The notes beneath the pieces were generated by a model. The model saw only the letters and a program-made list of their open reading frames with translations, was not told the DNA's origin and ran no database searches. 64,000 nt of DNA, taken from the NCBI RefSeq assembly GCF_002706745.1, contig NZ_CP017702.1, positions 930,001 to 994,000 of the forward strand. Direction: 5' to 3'. This DNA is from Companilactobacillus farciminis KCTC 3681 = DSM 20184. Lineage in GTDB: Bacteria; Bacillota; Bacilli; Lactobacillales; Lactobacillaceae. The position numbers were made by a program, and so were the translations under genes. This document shows positions 53,193-61,144 of this stretch, piece by piece. Numbering within the stretch: position 1 is the stretch's first letter; each line of letters starts with the position of its first letter.

Positions 53193-53720
53193 ATGGATGA
53201 TATCAGAGATGTGATGGTGAAGATTGATATTAATTCTTCAATTTTAGAACGAAAAATAAAACGACTAGCAAAGGAATTGGATGATATGGCAGACGATAGA
53301 CGAATTATTAAAGGTTGGACTGATGAAGAACGTAGGGAATTAGAAGAATGTAAAAGTGGTTTAGGAAACTCTTTTGACGTAGTTAACGGAATCATAAACA
53401 CTAGCTTAAATTGTAGACAGCTTAGTAGAAAATATTGGAATAACAATTCTGATAAAGAAGACAATCAAATGTTTAAAGACATTGCTGACTATTTCAATGA
53501 CGATGCTAAATTTCCAGAAGAAAAATGGTATGTACATTTGATTAATGGAAACGATGAAAGCTATTTGAATCGTGGTGTTGAAAGTAAAAATATATATCCT
53601 GGCAGCAAAAAGCAAACGAATAATTTTCAAACTCAATTCACTAAACAGGAAGTAGAAAATATCAATCCTGACTATCTACTATTTCTTGAAAAAGTTCCTG
53701 TTGAAGAATTGGAGGACTAG
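53193..53720 (+). CDS. Phage protein of unknown function
   Basis: This 175-residue charged helical protein (about residues 1-65 look coiled-coil) has an acidic end. GAGGAG precedes the ATG. Confidence 0.65.
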   Translation: MDDIRDVMVKIDINSSILERKIKRLAKELDDMADDRRIIKGWTDEERRELEECKSGLGNSFDVVNGIINTSLNCRQLSRKYWNNNSDKEDNQMFKDIADYFNDDAKFPEEKWYVHLINGNDESYLNRGVESKNIYPGSKKQTNNFQTQFTKQEVENINPDYLLFLEKVPVEELED

Positions 53721-53723
53721 AAC

Positions 53724-54068
53724 ATGGGATTAACAATAGCAGCCGTTAAATATGGTAAAGAATTTGATCACTTTAAAATTGGATATTTAGATTTTAAAGA
53801 TATGCGTGAAGAGATTGCCCCATTAGTGGGCTACGAGTATAGAGAGGGTGACAATCCATTTTCTATACAACTATATTGCACAAAAGAAAAAGACTTTTTA
53901 ACGAGATTCTTTTCACACTCAGATTGTGATGGAAAAATTATGCAAGCTGATTTAAAGAAACTATATGAAGAGTTCAAACAAATTGAACTTAAACAAGGTA
54001 GCTTCAAAGAGTTTTTAGAATTTTTGAAATTATCTGTTAATCAAAAATGGCACTGGGAATTTTACTAG
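53724..54068 (+). CDS. Phage protein of unknown function
   Basis: This 114-residue protein starts MGLTIAAVKYGKEFDHFKIGY; it resembles small early genes seen in other Lactobacillus phages, with no known motif. GGAGG lies upstream. Confidence 0.65.
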   Translation: MGLTIAAVKYGKEFDHFKIGYLDFKDMREEIAPLVGYEYREGDNPFSIQLYCTKEKDFLTRFFSHSDCDGKIMQADLKKLYEEFKQIELKQGSFKEFLEFLKLSVNQKWHWEFY

Positions 54069-54079
54069 GAGGACTAACT

Positions 54080-54277
54080 ATGAAATTACATTTAGCAGCT
54101 TTCAATGACGGTCGTGGATGGCAACCGATTAGAAAGAAAGGTAAGAAAAACCATACAAATTTATGTGTCTATGATAACTATGACAGTGCCGTTAGAGCTA
54201 TAAGAAAACTTAAATACAGATATCCAGAAGAAACAGAATTTAATGTATTCACGTTTGGAGTTGAGAAATTTGGATAA
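54080..54277 (+). CDS. Small basic phage protein
   Basis: This 65-residue protein starts MKLHLAAFNDGRGWQPIRKK; TAGGAGG upstream decides the start over an earlier ATG at 54047. Function unknown. Confidence 0.65.
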   Translation: MKLHLAAFNDGRGWQPIRKKGKKNHTNLCVYDNYDSAVRAIRKLKYRYPEETEFNVFTFGVEKFG

Positions 54278-54491
54278 GCAAAGAATTATGGAACTGGCTC
54301 AAGAACTAGCAAGTGTTCCAGACAATGACACAGGTTACGCTAAGCACTACATACTCGAGGATATTGAGAATGAATTGGATGCAAAACCAATAATGCCACA
54401 AGTGTTCGATGATTTTGCTAAGAACTTCAATTATGATTCAAAATCTAAATTAGTAGCCGGAAAAATTGATAAGGATGGTGATAGTGAATGA
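54270..54491 (+). CDS. Small acidic phage protein
   Basis: This protein of about 73 residues starts at TTG 54270 (GGAG eight bases upstream) inside the previous gene and reads MDKQRIMELAQELASVPDND. A longer form from ATG 54243 is less likely. Confidence 0.6.
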   Translation: MDKQRIMELAQELASVPDNDTGYAKHYILEDIENELDAKPIMPQVFDDFAKNFNYDSKSKLVAGKIDKDGDSE

Positions 54492-54850
54492 GTTTAATAT
54501 CATCAATTTTGATTGGAGCACTTGGAGGAATTGCAACGGTTCTTTTATTAAATGCTTTTGATAATAAAAAGCATAATGTAAAAACCTCCGAAAAAAATCT
54601 CGGTAGAATTCCTAGCCGAGACGAGGCAAAGCTATCGTCGGTAGCTGTAATTAAACCAGCATTATTCATTCAAACCACGACAGACAAAGCTATATTTAGT
54701 AAAGAAGATTCGCCGTCGATTACTATCTATAAGCAGTCTGGAATTGTTGAAGTCAATACTAATAAAGAAAGTATTATTTTTAGCATGATTAATATTGAAA
54801 GAATCGACTATGATCCAGATAAATGTAATGTCTATTTTGAGGGAGAGTGA
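54488..54850 (+). CDS. Phage protein with N-terminal membrane span
   Basis: This 120-residue protein has one span (LISSILIGALGGIATVLLL) and a beta-rich soluble domain. It overlaps both neighbours by four bases. Function unknown. Confidence 0.65.
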   Translation: MSLISSILIGALGGIATVLLLNAFDNKKHNVKTSEKNLGRIPSRDEAKLSSVAVIKPALFIQTTTDKAIFSKEDSPSITIYKQSGIVEVNTNKESIIFSMINIERIDYDPDKCNVYFEGE

Positions 54851-55284
54851 GCATTATTAAATTAAGACCAGATATACGAAGCAGATGTGAAAGTATTCTT
54901 AGAGATTATCCTAGCGTTGATGGCTATATTTTAGATAGAAAACGTGAGCTTGCTTGCCAACCTCATGAGGACGATGAAAACGTTGGAGGTGGGAAGAGTT
55001 CTAAGATATCACGCCCACAAGAAACGTACGTTATTACGCTAGACCAGGATATGCGTTTAAGAATGCTAGAGAATCAGAAGAAAGTAGTGACTGACTGCTA
55101 CTTAGAAACTGACGAGGACACGAGGACTATTATTAGAGAATTGTATTTCAAGAAACATCCGACGTATACGATCAGTGGATTGTCGATTAATCAAAAAGTT
55201 AACGTGTCGATAGCAACCGCTAAACGTTTGAGAACTAGATTTTTAATTGAACTATCTGAAAAGCTAGGTATGTTTGAACCTTAA
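54847..55284 (+). CDS. Late-gene transcriptional regulator (RinA/ArpU type)
   Basis: This 145-residue protein starts at GTG (GAGGGAGA upstream). The C-terminal part (TYTISGLSINQKVNVSIATAKRLRTRFLIELSEKLG) is an HTH seen in phage late activators. Its place between the early genes and the packaging genes supports the role. Confidence 0.75.
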   Translation: MSIIKLRPDIRSRCESILRDYPSVDGYILDRKRELACQPHEDDENVGGGKSSKISRPQETYVITLDQDMRLRMLENQKKVVTDCYLETDEDTRTIIRELYFKKHPTYTISGLSINQKVNVSIATAKRLRTRFLIELSEKLGMFEP

Positions 55285-55425
55285 TGCTTTAAATTGAGCC
55301 AAACGTGAGCTTTTCGACGGTACTTTAAGAGTTAAATTAGTAGTATAGAAAGTTAGCAGGAAGTTAGCTTTCTTACCTCATAAATTAACGACGACATAAA
55401 CATACCCGGAAAATATGTTTATGGT

Positions 55426-55482
55426 GCAGGCAATCTGGCCAAGCTATTCAATAGTTTTCGAGTTCAAATCTCGATGCCTGTA
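55426..55482 (+). tRNA. tRNA-like element A (D-armless, anticodon UCA)
   Basis: Acceptor GCAGGCA pairs with TGCCTGT (one G-U), and T arm TCGAG-TTCAAAT-CTCGA is perfect. The anticodon arm AAGCT-ATTCAAT-AGTTT (55441-55457) has a 5-bp stem and a 7-base loop with U33, UCA and A37. The D arm is replaced by about 8 bases and there is no variable loop, total 57 bases. Anticodon UCA reads UGA. It may be inactive or a specialised RNA. Confidence 0.5.
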
Positions 55483-55536
55483 TACGAGAGTTAGACCACT
55501 CTCGTGAGATACACAATCCTCTGAAACAAAAAAGGT

Positions 55537-55617
55537 TGGATGGTGACTAGAGCGGTAATTAGTAGTAGAAATTAGTGTAGCGATTCTACGTCGGTGGTTC
55601 GATTCCACCTCATCCAA
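55537..55617 (+). tRNA. tRNA-like element B (expanded anticodon loop)
   Basis: Acceptor TGGATGG/TCATCCA, U8, a good D arm (ACTA-GAGCGGTAAT-TAGT with GG) and T arm GGTGG-TTCGATT-CCACC are present. The anticodon stem GTAGA/TCTAC encloses about 15 bases in place of 7, so no anticodon can be assigned safely. Total 81 bases. Confidence 0.55.
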
Positions 55618-55717
55618 GTGGCTAGCGGAAAACAGCCTAAACTAAAGGGTGTCTATACCCTTTTAAAAAACAACAACAAGCGTATGAATGAGGTAGCGAT
55701 GCTAATTCATATACTGG

Positions 55718-55785
55718 TAGCTAGTGGCGCAACGGGTAACGCTAAATATTAATGATGCTGCATGGTTCGACTCCATGCCTAGCTA
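55718..55785 (+). tRNA. tRNA-like element C (no anticodon stem)
   Basis: Acceptor TAGCTAG/CTAGCTA, U8, a perfect D arm (GCG-CAACGGGTAA-CGC) and T arm CATGG-TTCGACT-CCATG are present. The 16-17 bases where the anticodon arm should be (near 55743-55760) do not pair, and there is no variable loop. The acceptor-T stack is 13 bp by perfect pairing, one more than normal. Confidence 0.5.
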
Positions 55786-55860
55786 TTGTGGAAGTATTTC
55801 CACAGTGTATGAAATAAAAGTTTAATACTAATCGAAGTGAGGTTGTCTCCCTCACTCTGG

Positions 55861-55928
55861 TAGCGTGAATGGTTGGGAAGCTAAGAGATCATATCTCTTG
55901 CGTTCAGGTTCGAACCCTGGACACGCTA
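55861..55928 (+). tRNA. tRNA-like element D (anticodon CAT)
   Basis: Acceptor TAGCGTG/CACGCTA and T arm TCAGG-TTCGAAC-CCTGG are present, with a perfect anticodon arm AAGAG-ATCATAT-CTCTT (U33, CAU, A37). The D arm is short, with at most 2 bp. It would decode Met (or Ile AUA if modified). As in element C, the acceptor-T stack pairs through 13 bp. It is the best tRNA candidate of the set. Confidence 0.6.
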
Positions 55929-55963
55929 TATTAAAAAAAATGAACGCGTACTTAGTACGCCAC

Positions 55964-55997
55964 TAGCTGATAGATATTTAATCTATCAGCTTTTTAT
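55964..55997 (+). terminator. Terminator ending the tRNA-like array
   Basis: AGCTGATAGAT pairs with ATCTATCAGCT and is followed by a T tract. Confidence 0.88.
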
Positions 55998-56012
55998 TTT
56001 GGGGGAGAGAGT

Positions 56013-56210
56013 ATGAAAGTAATTATCGAACCTGGTAAAGTACCCGAAATATATGACGATGACGGTCAACGGATTGACGGGATAGTTAGCTTTAATTATG
56101 GCTATGTTACAAGAGATTCAAAAGACATAGGCAAGAACGAGATGAATGTGAATTACTATTCATTACAAAGAAATGTGGTAATGCACAAAGGATGGAAGTT
56201 ATATGAATAA
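56013..56210 (+). CDS. Small phage protein of unknown function
   Basis: This 65-residue protein begins MKVIIEPGKVPEIYDDDGQR. GGGGGAGAG precedes the ATG. Confidence 0.65.
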   Translation: MKVIIEPGKVPEIYDDDGQRIDGIVSFNYGYVTRDSKDIGKNEMNVNYYSLQRNVVMHKGWKLYE

Positions 56211-56319
56211 TAACAGCTCACGCTTTCTTCAACTACTCACTCTCATCCTCGTGGTGGCTAGCAGTATTAGTAATCATCAGCTTATAGATTCATCGGTTGG
56301 TAGGTTGGTATCTCATTAG
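56203..56319 (+). CDS. Possible small hydrophobic phage peptide (38 residues)
   Basis: The ORF overlaps the previous stop and reads MNNNSSRFLQLLTLILVVAS, a likely single span. Its 3' part overlaps the 5' acceptor and D region of tRNA-like element E. Confidence 0.35.
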   Translation: MNNNSSRFLQLLTLILVVASSISNHQLIDSSVGRLVSH

Positions 56320-56360
56320 TTCCCTTAGCTAAGAAAGTTGGTTCGATTCCAGCAACCGAA
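56293..56360 (+). tRNA. tRNA-like element E (anticodon unclear)
   Basis: Acceptor TCGGTT/AACCGA is 6 bp and T arm GTTGG-TTCGATT-CCAGC is present. D loop TTGGTA has the GG pair but only a 2-bp stem. The anticodon arm TTAGT/GCTAA encloses TCCCTTA, which lacks U33 and a purine at 37. It stands apart from the array, 20 bases before the next gene. Confidence 0.45.
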
Positions 56361-56380
56361 ATAGATTGGAGGTGTGTCAT

Positions 56381-56677
56381 ATGAATAGATTCCAAAAGAA
56401 ACATATCAAGGAATACCTTGATGATAATAAGATGAGCCTGGACGAAATACAACAAGCGTTCTTAGATTCGTTCACGATGAACCAGGTATCTAATGAGGAG
56501 GCTGCTGCACTGTTCGTATCACTGATTCGCAACATGATGGTGATGCCACACAATGCACAACAGTTAAAGGACTTGGGTATCGATCCTACTAAGCTAAGCA
56601 TTGATACAGCTACAGAGCTAATCAATGTGTGGGCAAAGCAGTATGTTAAGGACATGCCTAAGGATAGTGATGAGTAG
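56381..56677 (+). CDS. Small helical phage protein before HNH
   Basis: This 98-residue protein starts MNRFQKKHIKEYLDDNKMSL; GGAGGTG upstream decides the start over 56366. It lies directly before the HNH gene, where many phages carry small packaging-region genes. Function unknown. Confidence 0.65.
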   Translation: MNRFQKKHIKEYLDDNKMSLDEIQQAFLDSFTMNQVSNEEAAALFVSLIRNMMVMPHNAQQLKDLGIDPTKLSIDTATELINVWAKQYVKDMPKDSDE

Positions 56678-56679
56678 CT

Positions 56680-57009
56680 ATGAACTTAATGACTGATAGT
56701 ATGTTGCATAAGCTAAGAGACTGGATAGCTAATGATGATGTGATTAAGTTCTATCACACAAACGAATGGCGCAAGGTTAGAGCCAAGCGACTCAAGCTAG
56801 ACCACTATGAGTGCCAGGTATGCAAGGCACAAGGCAAGCATACTCATGCCACTACTGTGCACCACATCAAACACGTTAGAGACTATCCAATGCAAGCATT
56901 AAATTTAAATAATACTGAGACTATATGCAAGGTACACCATAATCAAGAACATCCAGAAAAACTGGAACAGTTTCATAAAGATAAATTTGAAAATGAAGAA
57001 CGCTGGTGA
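56680..57009 (+). CDS. HNH endonuclease
   Basis: This 109-residue protein has CQVCKAQGK (first zinc knuckle), TTVHHIKHVRDYP (catalytic HH) and NTETICKVHHNQEH (N and H). In cos phages HNH proteins next to the terminase assist DNA cutting at cos. Confidence 0.93.
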   Translation: MNLMTDSMLHKLRDWIANDDVIKFYHTNEWRKVRAKRLKLDHYECQVCKAQGKHTHATTVHHIKHVRDYPMQALNLNNTETICKVHHNQEHPEKLEQFHKDKFENEERW

Positions 57010-57122
57010 GCAATCCCCCCGGTCAAACCAAATGGGCAATCCCTTAGGGAACCGAACAACGGGGAAGGATAAAGACTCAACAAAAATATCAATTCTTACA
57101 TGAGAGGGGGTTTTATTAAAAT
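57010..57122. other. Candidate cos region
   Basis: The 113-base gap between HNH and the small terminase holds CCCCCCGG and the 11-base palindrome TCCCTTAGGGA. Position and G/C-rich clusters fit a cos site, as in other HNH-terminase phages; the cut site cannot be fixed by eye. Confidence 0.45.
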
Positions 57123-57446
57123 ATGGCAAGAAAGAAGACGATAACAGCCAAAAGCCTAAAGGAATCGCTATTAAAGCAACTTAAAACTATGGGTGCCGAT
57201 ACACCGCAATTTGAAGATTTAGTTAACGATTATGTGAGTTTTTATGAGATCAAGAACAAGCTAATTCTCGATATTGCGGCTCGTGGCGTAAGTATTGAGT
57301 GGCGAAACGGCGAGAAGTCTCATGGCTACAAGAAGAATGATTCTATTGCTGAATTAGTTAAAGTTAACGCTCAAATGCTTAAGATTCTGCAACAGTTGCA
57401 TATTGAAACGATTGAAGGCGAAGTTGAAGACGATGACGATTTCTAA
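57123..57446 (+). CDS. terS: Terminase small subunit (P27 family)
   Basis: This 107-residue protein has a central helical segment (YEIKNKLILDIAARGVSIEW...KNDSIAELVKVNAQMLKIL) typical of P27-type small terminases and an acidic end. GAGAGGGGG precedes the ATG. Confidence 0.9.
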   Translation: MARKKTITAKSLKESLLKQLKTMGADTPQFEDLVNDYVSFYEIKNKLILDIAARGVSIEWRNGEKSHGYKKNDSIAELVKVNAQMLKILQQLHIETIEGEVEDDDDF

Positions 57447-59079
57447 AGTTAAATATCATCCAGCAATTGACGAGTATATGAATGGTGTTTTATCTGGAAA
57501 AATCATCGCTTGTAAAGAACAAGTTCAATTGATGCACTTTCTAATCGATAAGTTAAATGATCCACACGCAGTCTTAAGAACTGACTTAATAGACGAGGCT
57601 TTGGAGAATATTCAAAAGCATTTCGTGTGGAAGTTGTTACCTTGGGAGAAATTCATCCTGGCATTTATCCACGGTGCTTTCTACGACGATGGCAGTTTGA
57701 TGTTTGACGAGTTCTTAGTGCTTCTTGGTCGTGGAGGTGGTAAGACTGGTTTCATGTCTGTAGAAGAGTGGCTACTAGCTAGTAAGCAAGGTATCAGAGA
57801 TTATGATATTGATATCGTGGCTACATCAGAGGAACAAGCTACTACTTCATTCAATGAGATTCACGATTTACTTGATAGTAAAGAGAAATATTATAAGAAA
57901 TACTTTCAATGGACTAAGAAATTGATTCGATACAAGAAAACTAATTCTAAAATTAGATACCGTACAAGTAATGCTAATACCAAAGATGGTGGCAGACCTG
58001 GTGCGGTATTTTTCGATGAAATTCACGCCTACAAGAACGAAGAAACTATTAACGTATTCACATCTGGATTAGGTAAGAAACCACTCCCACGGCGTTTCTA
58101 CATGACCACAGACGGATATAATCGTGAGGGCTTCTTGGATAATCTAAAAGAGGAAAGCAAGATGGTACTTGCTGGTGAAAGACCTAAACGTCGAATGTTT
58201 CCGTTTATTTGTAAGCTAGATAGTCCCGATGAATGGGAAGACGAGCAAATGTGGGAGAAGGCTAATCCATCGTTGATTTACTTTCCAAATCTAAAACATG
58301 AAATGGAATCAGAATTCGAGAAAGCTCATGATCGTGACCAGGCTCGTATCGAGTTTATGACTAAACGGATGAATATCCCAGCAACTAAAGCACAATCCCC
58401 AGTTGCTAAGTGGGAAGATATCAAGGCTACTAATCAACCCACTCCCTCACTGCTTGGTAGAAGTTGCGTAGTCGGAATTGATTTCTCGGACACAATGGAC
58501 TTTTGTGGAATTGGATTATTGTTCAAAATCGATGATAAATATTATTGGAAACATCATTCACTCATCAATTACAAAGCGTTGCAACATAGAAAGTACAAAG
58601 TTCCTTTAGATGTCGCGAAAGAACGCGGATTAATTAAAATTATCGACGATGAAACCAACCAACCTAAATATGTTGTTGACTGGATTTTAGAGCAAGCCAA
58701 AAAGTACGACATTAAAGGTGTTGCAGCCGATACTTTTAGACGTAATTACCTGGAACAGGAATTCAAAAATAACGGTTTTGATGACTTGCTACAAGCTAGA
58801 ACGGGTATCAAGACACATACAGAACTAGAGAATACCATCGATGATTTATTCGCCTATCACAAGCTCGTATATACAGACGATGATTTCATGATGCGTTGGT
58901 ACACAAATAACGTTTATAAAGATCGTGATGAGCGTGGGAATATTGAATACAAAAAAATTGAGCCTAAGTTGCGAAAGACTGATGGCTTTTTTGCTTTCCT
59001 GAATGCTTTCCAATTTAGAGAATTGCTAGATATTCCAGTTGCGACATATCACAGAACTTTGAGAACACACACTTATTAG
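57433..59079 (+). CDS. terL: Terminase large subunit
   Basis: This protein of about 548 residues has ATPase Walker A FLVLLGRGGGKTGF and Walker B GAVFFDEIHAY, then a RNase H-like nuclease domain with VVGIDFSDTMD, and Asp residues near VAADTFRR and NTIDDLFAY. It overlaps terS by 14 bases. The start MTISKVKYHP is preferred over an in-frame start 30 bases earlier. Confidence 0.95.
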   Translation: MTISKVKYHPAIDEYMNGVLSGKIIACKEQVQLMHFLIDKLNDPHAVLRTDLIDEALENIQKHFVWKLLPWEKFILAFIHGAFYDDGSLMFDEFLVLLGRGGGKTGFMSVEEWLLASKQGIRDYDIDIVATSEEQATTSFNEIHDLLDSKEKYYKKYFQWTKKLIRYKKTNSKIRYRTSNANTKDGGRPGAVFFDEIHAYKNEETINVFTSGLGKKPLPRRFYMTTDGYNREGFLDNLKEESKMVLAGERPKRRMFPFICKLDSPDEWEDEQMWEKANPSLIYFPNLKHEMESEFEKAHDRDQARIEFMTKRMNIPATKAQSPVAKWEDIKATNQPTPSLLGRSCVVGIDFSDTMDFCGIGLLFKIDDKYYWKHHSLINYKALQHRKYKVPLDVAKERGLIKIIDDETNQPKYVVDWILEQAKKYDIKGVAADTFRRNYLEQEFKNNGFDDLLQARTGIKTHTELENTIDDLFAYHKLVYTDDDFMMRWYTNNVYKDRDERGNIEYKKIEPKLRKTDGFFAFLNAFQFRELLDIPVATYHRTLRTHTY

Positions 59080-59094
59080 AAAGGAGGTGAGCGG

Positions 59095-60411
59095 TTGGGA
59101 TTTCTTGATATTTTTAAAAGTAACGAACCGGTAAGAGTCACAGAATCAGAACAAGCTAAAGAATTAAGAAAAAAGCAGTATCAGTTGTTTGAGAATTACA
59201 TCCAGTCCTCAACTACTAATACTGCTTTTAAACTATATGCGATTCAGTTATGTATCAATCGAATTTCTAATGCCTTAACTAAATGCGATTTTCAAACATT
59301 AAAAAAGGGCGAGAGATTTCAGGGTGACACTTGGTACCAATTAAACGTTGAACCTAATCAAAATCAGAACGCTGCTGATTTCTGGAACAAGGTTATCTAT
59401 CAAATGGTCATGAATGAAGACGGAGCTTTAATAATTCAATCAAGAGTTACAGGCGAGTTACTAGTTGCTGATGATTTTATTATTCACGAATTTGCTTTTA
59501 AGCCGAACGTGTATTCAAACATTATGATTAGTAATTACTCAATGAATACCAGTTTTATTGAAAGCGAAGTGCTTCATTTAAAACTCAATAATTCAAAGGT
59601 TAAGTCTTTATTTGATGGAATATTCGAACAGTATGGATCGCTGTTGAACGGTGCAATTAAAAACTACAACCGTAGCAATGCTATTAAATACGCACTGAAT
59701 ATCGATTCAACATTCGACCAATTAAAGTCACGTCCAGTTGTTGACGAAAATGGTAATCAAGTGACTGATGAGAGCGGTATCCCATTAACTGAATACGATA
59801 CAGTCATTGATGACTTATTCGGAGAAAGATTGAAGGGCGTGTTTAGTGATAAAGATTCAGTCACTCCACTCGAATCTGGATTAACTTTGAATGATTTGAA
59901 CGCTACCGGTAATAGTAAGTCATCCGGGAGTGCTGCTAATAAGACTACTAGAGATATTTCAGCAATGGTCAGCGATATCGTGGATATGTCAGCAGATGCT
60001 TTCATGATTCCACGTGGATTATTAAAAGGCGATACAGCCGATATTGACGGTATGACCGATAACTTTATTTCATTTTGTATCAATCCAATTGCTGAACAAA
60101 TTGAAGACGAAATTAATCGCAAAATGTTTGGTAAGAACAATGTTATTAAACATACATATTGCAAGATCAGAACCGATAAGATTCGAAACTACGATCTAAC
60201 TAAGATTGCTAATTCAGCTGAGTTAATCAGTCGTATTGGTGTCTGGTCAATCAATGATATTTTGGACTTTATGGATTATGAACCAATCGATGAGGACTGG
60301 GCAGACAAACACGTGATCAGTAAGAATTATAGTCTGGTAGAAGACCAGGACGATGATAATTTGAAGGGTGGTGAGAATGACAATGGAGATGGAGAAAATG
60401 AAGAAAATTAA
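59095..60411 (+). CDS. Phage portal protein
   Basis: This 438-residue protein starts at TTG after AAGGAGGTGAGCGG. HK97-type portal features are IQLCINRISNALTKCDFQ, MNEDGALIIQSR and a C-terminal domain (RGLLKGDTADIDGMTDNFISFCINPIAEQIEDEI). It forms the ring through which DNA enters the head. Confidence 0.92.
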   Translation: MGFLDIFKSNEPVRVTESEQAKELRKKQYQLFENYIQSSTTNTAFKLYAIQLCINRISNALTKCDFQTLKKGERFQGDTWYQLNVEPNQNQNAADFWNKVIYQMVMNEDGALIIQSRVTGELLVADDFIIHEFAFKPNVYSNIMISNYSMNTSFIESEVLHLKLNNSKVKSLFDGIFEQYGSLLNGAIKNYNRSNAIKYALNIDSTFDQLKSRPVVDENGNQVTDESGIPLTEYDTVIDDLFGERLKGVFSDKDSVTPLESGLTLNDLNATGNSKSSGSAANKTTRDISAMVSDIVDMSADAFMIPRGLLKGDTADIDGMTDNFISFCINPIAEQIEDEINRKMFGKNNVIKHTYCKIRTDKIRNYDLTKIANSAELISRIGVWSINDILDFMDYEPIDEDWADKHVISKNYSLVEDQDDDNLKGGENDNGDGENEEN

Positions 60412-61141
60412 AACAGTATTTAATGTAGTTGATGCTACCGATGATAAGCCAGCCAGAATGAATTTATATGGATTTATTGGTTCATCTGCTTCGTTTTGGG
60501 ATAATGATGCTCAAGACATTACTACTAAAGGTGTTACCAAATCGCTAGACGAAATTGAAGGCGACACGTTAGATGTCCACATCAATTCAACTGGTGGAGA
60601 TGCCTTTGAAGGTATTGGGATTTACAACGCTTTAAAACAATCGGATAAAACAATCAATGTTTATATTGATGCGTTAGCTGCAAGTGCCGCATCTGTCATT
60701 GCTATGGCAGGCGACACTATTTTTATGCCAAAAAATGCACAAATGATGGTTCATCATGCTGCAACATTTGAGTACGGAAACGTTCAAGACTTTGAACAAG
60801 TCATCAAAATGCTTAATAAGATGGATAATTCTTTGATTGCATCTTATGAAAGCCGATTTAAAGGAACTAGCCAAGAGCTTACTGACTTGCTAGACGCTGA
60901 AACATTCTTAAATGCTGACGAGGCAGTAGCATTCGGGTTTGCGGACAAGATTCTTGATTACTCTGACGATAAAGACGAGGACAAGGAACAAGATAATATC
61001 AAATCCTCATTATTCGCTAAATACGGAGATAACAAGATTGTTGCTAATGCTAACAACCCCGAACCGGTTAAAGAACCAATCAATAAATCAACAAACTTAG
61101 CTGATAGATTAGCTAATTTAATTGCGAAAGAAGGAAATTAA
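60398..61141 (+). CDS. ClpP-like head maturation protease
   Basis: This protein of about 247 residues starts MKKIKTVFNV after GGAGA. The ClpP fold shows HINSTGGDAFEGIGIYNAL, the catalytic Ser in ALAASAASVIAMAGD and His in MMVHHAATF. The C-terminal part is probably a scaffold-like linker. It overlaps the portal gene by 14 bases. Confidence 0.92.
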   Translation: MKKIKTVFNVVDATDDKPARMNLYGFIGSSASFWDNDAQDITTKGVTKSLDEIEGDTLDVHINSTGGDAFEGIGIYNALKQSDKTINVYIDALAASAASVIAMAGDTIFMPKNAQMMVHHAATFEYGNVQDFEQVIKMLNKMDNSLIASYESRFKGTSQELTDLLDAETFLNADEAVAFGFADKILDYSDDKDEDKEQDNIKSSLFAKYGDNKIVANANNPEPVKEPINKSTNLADRLANLIAKEGN

Positions 61142-61144
61142 TAA

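Larger units (their letters stand above)
55285..56012 (+). other. ORF-free structured region: alternating hairpins and tRNA-like elements
   Basis: No gene-sized ORF is present. In order it holds: hairpin 55395-55423 (10-bp perfect stem), tRNA-like A, hairpin 55485-55505 (CGAGAGT/ACTCTCG), tRNA-like B, hairpin near 55621-55637 (GGCT/AGCC), hairpin 55645-55663 (AAAGGGT/ATACCCTTT), hairpin 55682-55713 (GTATGAAT/ATTCATAT), tRNA-like C, hairpin 55787-55804 (TGTGGAA/TTCCACA), hairpin 55836-55856 (AGTGAGG/CCTCACT), tRNA-like D, hairpin 55946-55960 (GCGTAC/GTACGC) and a terminator. The hairpins look like spacers or processing sites between RNA units. Confidence 0.65.

Noticed and set aside
55537..55617. 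Element B as an ordinary tRNA-Ile(GAT) or class II tRNA
   Set aside because: GAT falls in a segment without U33, and no class II variable arm fits together with the well-formed D arm.
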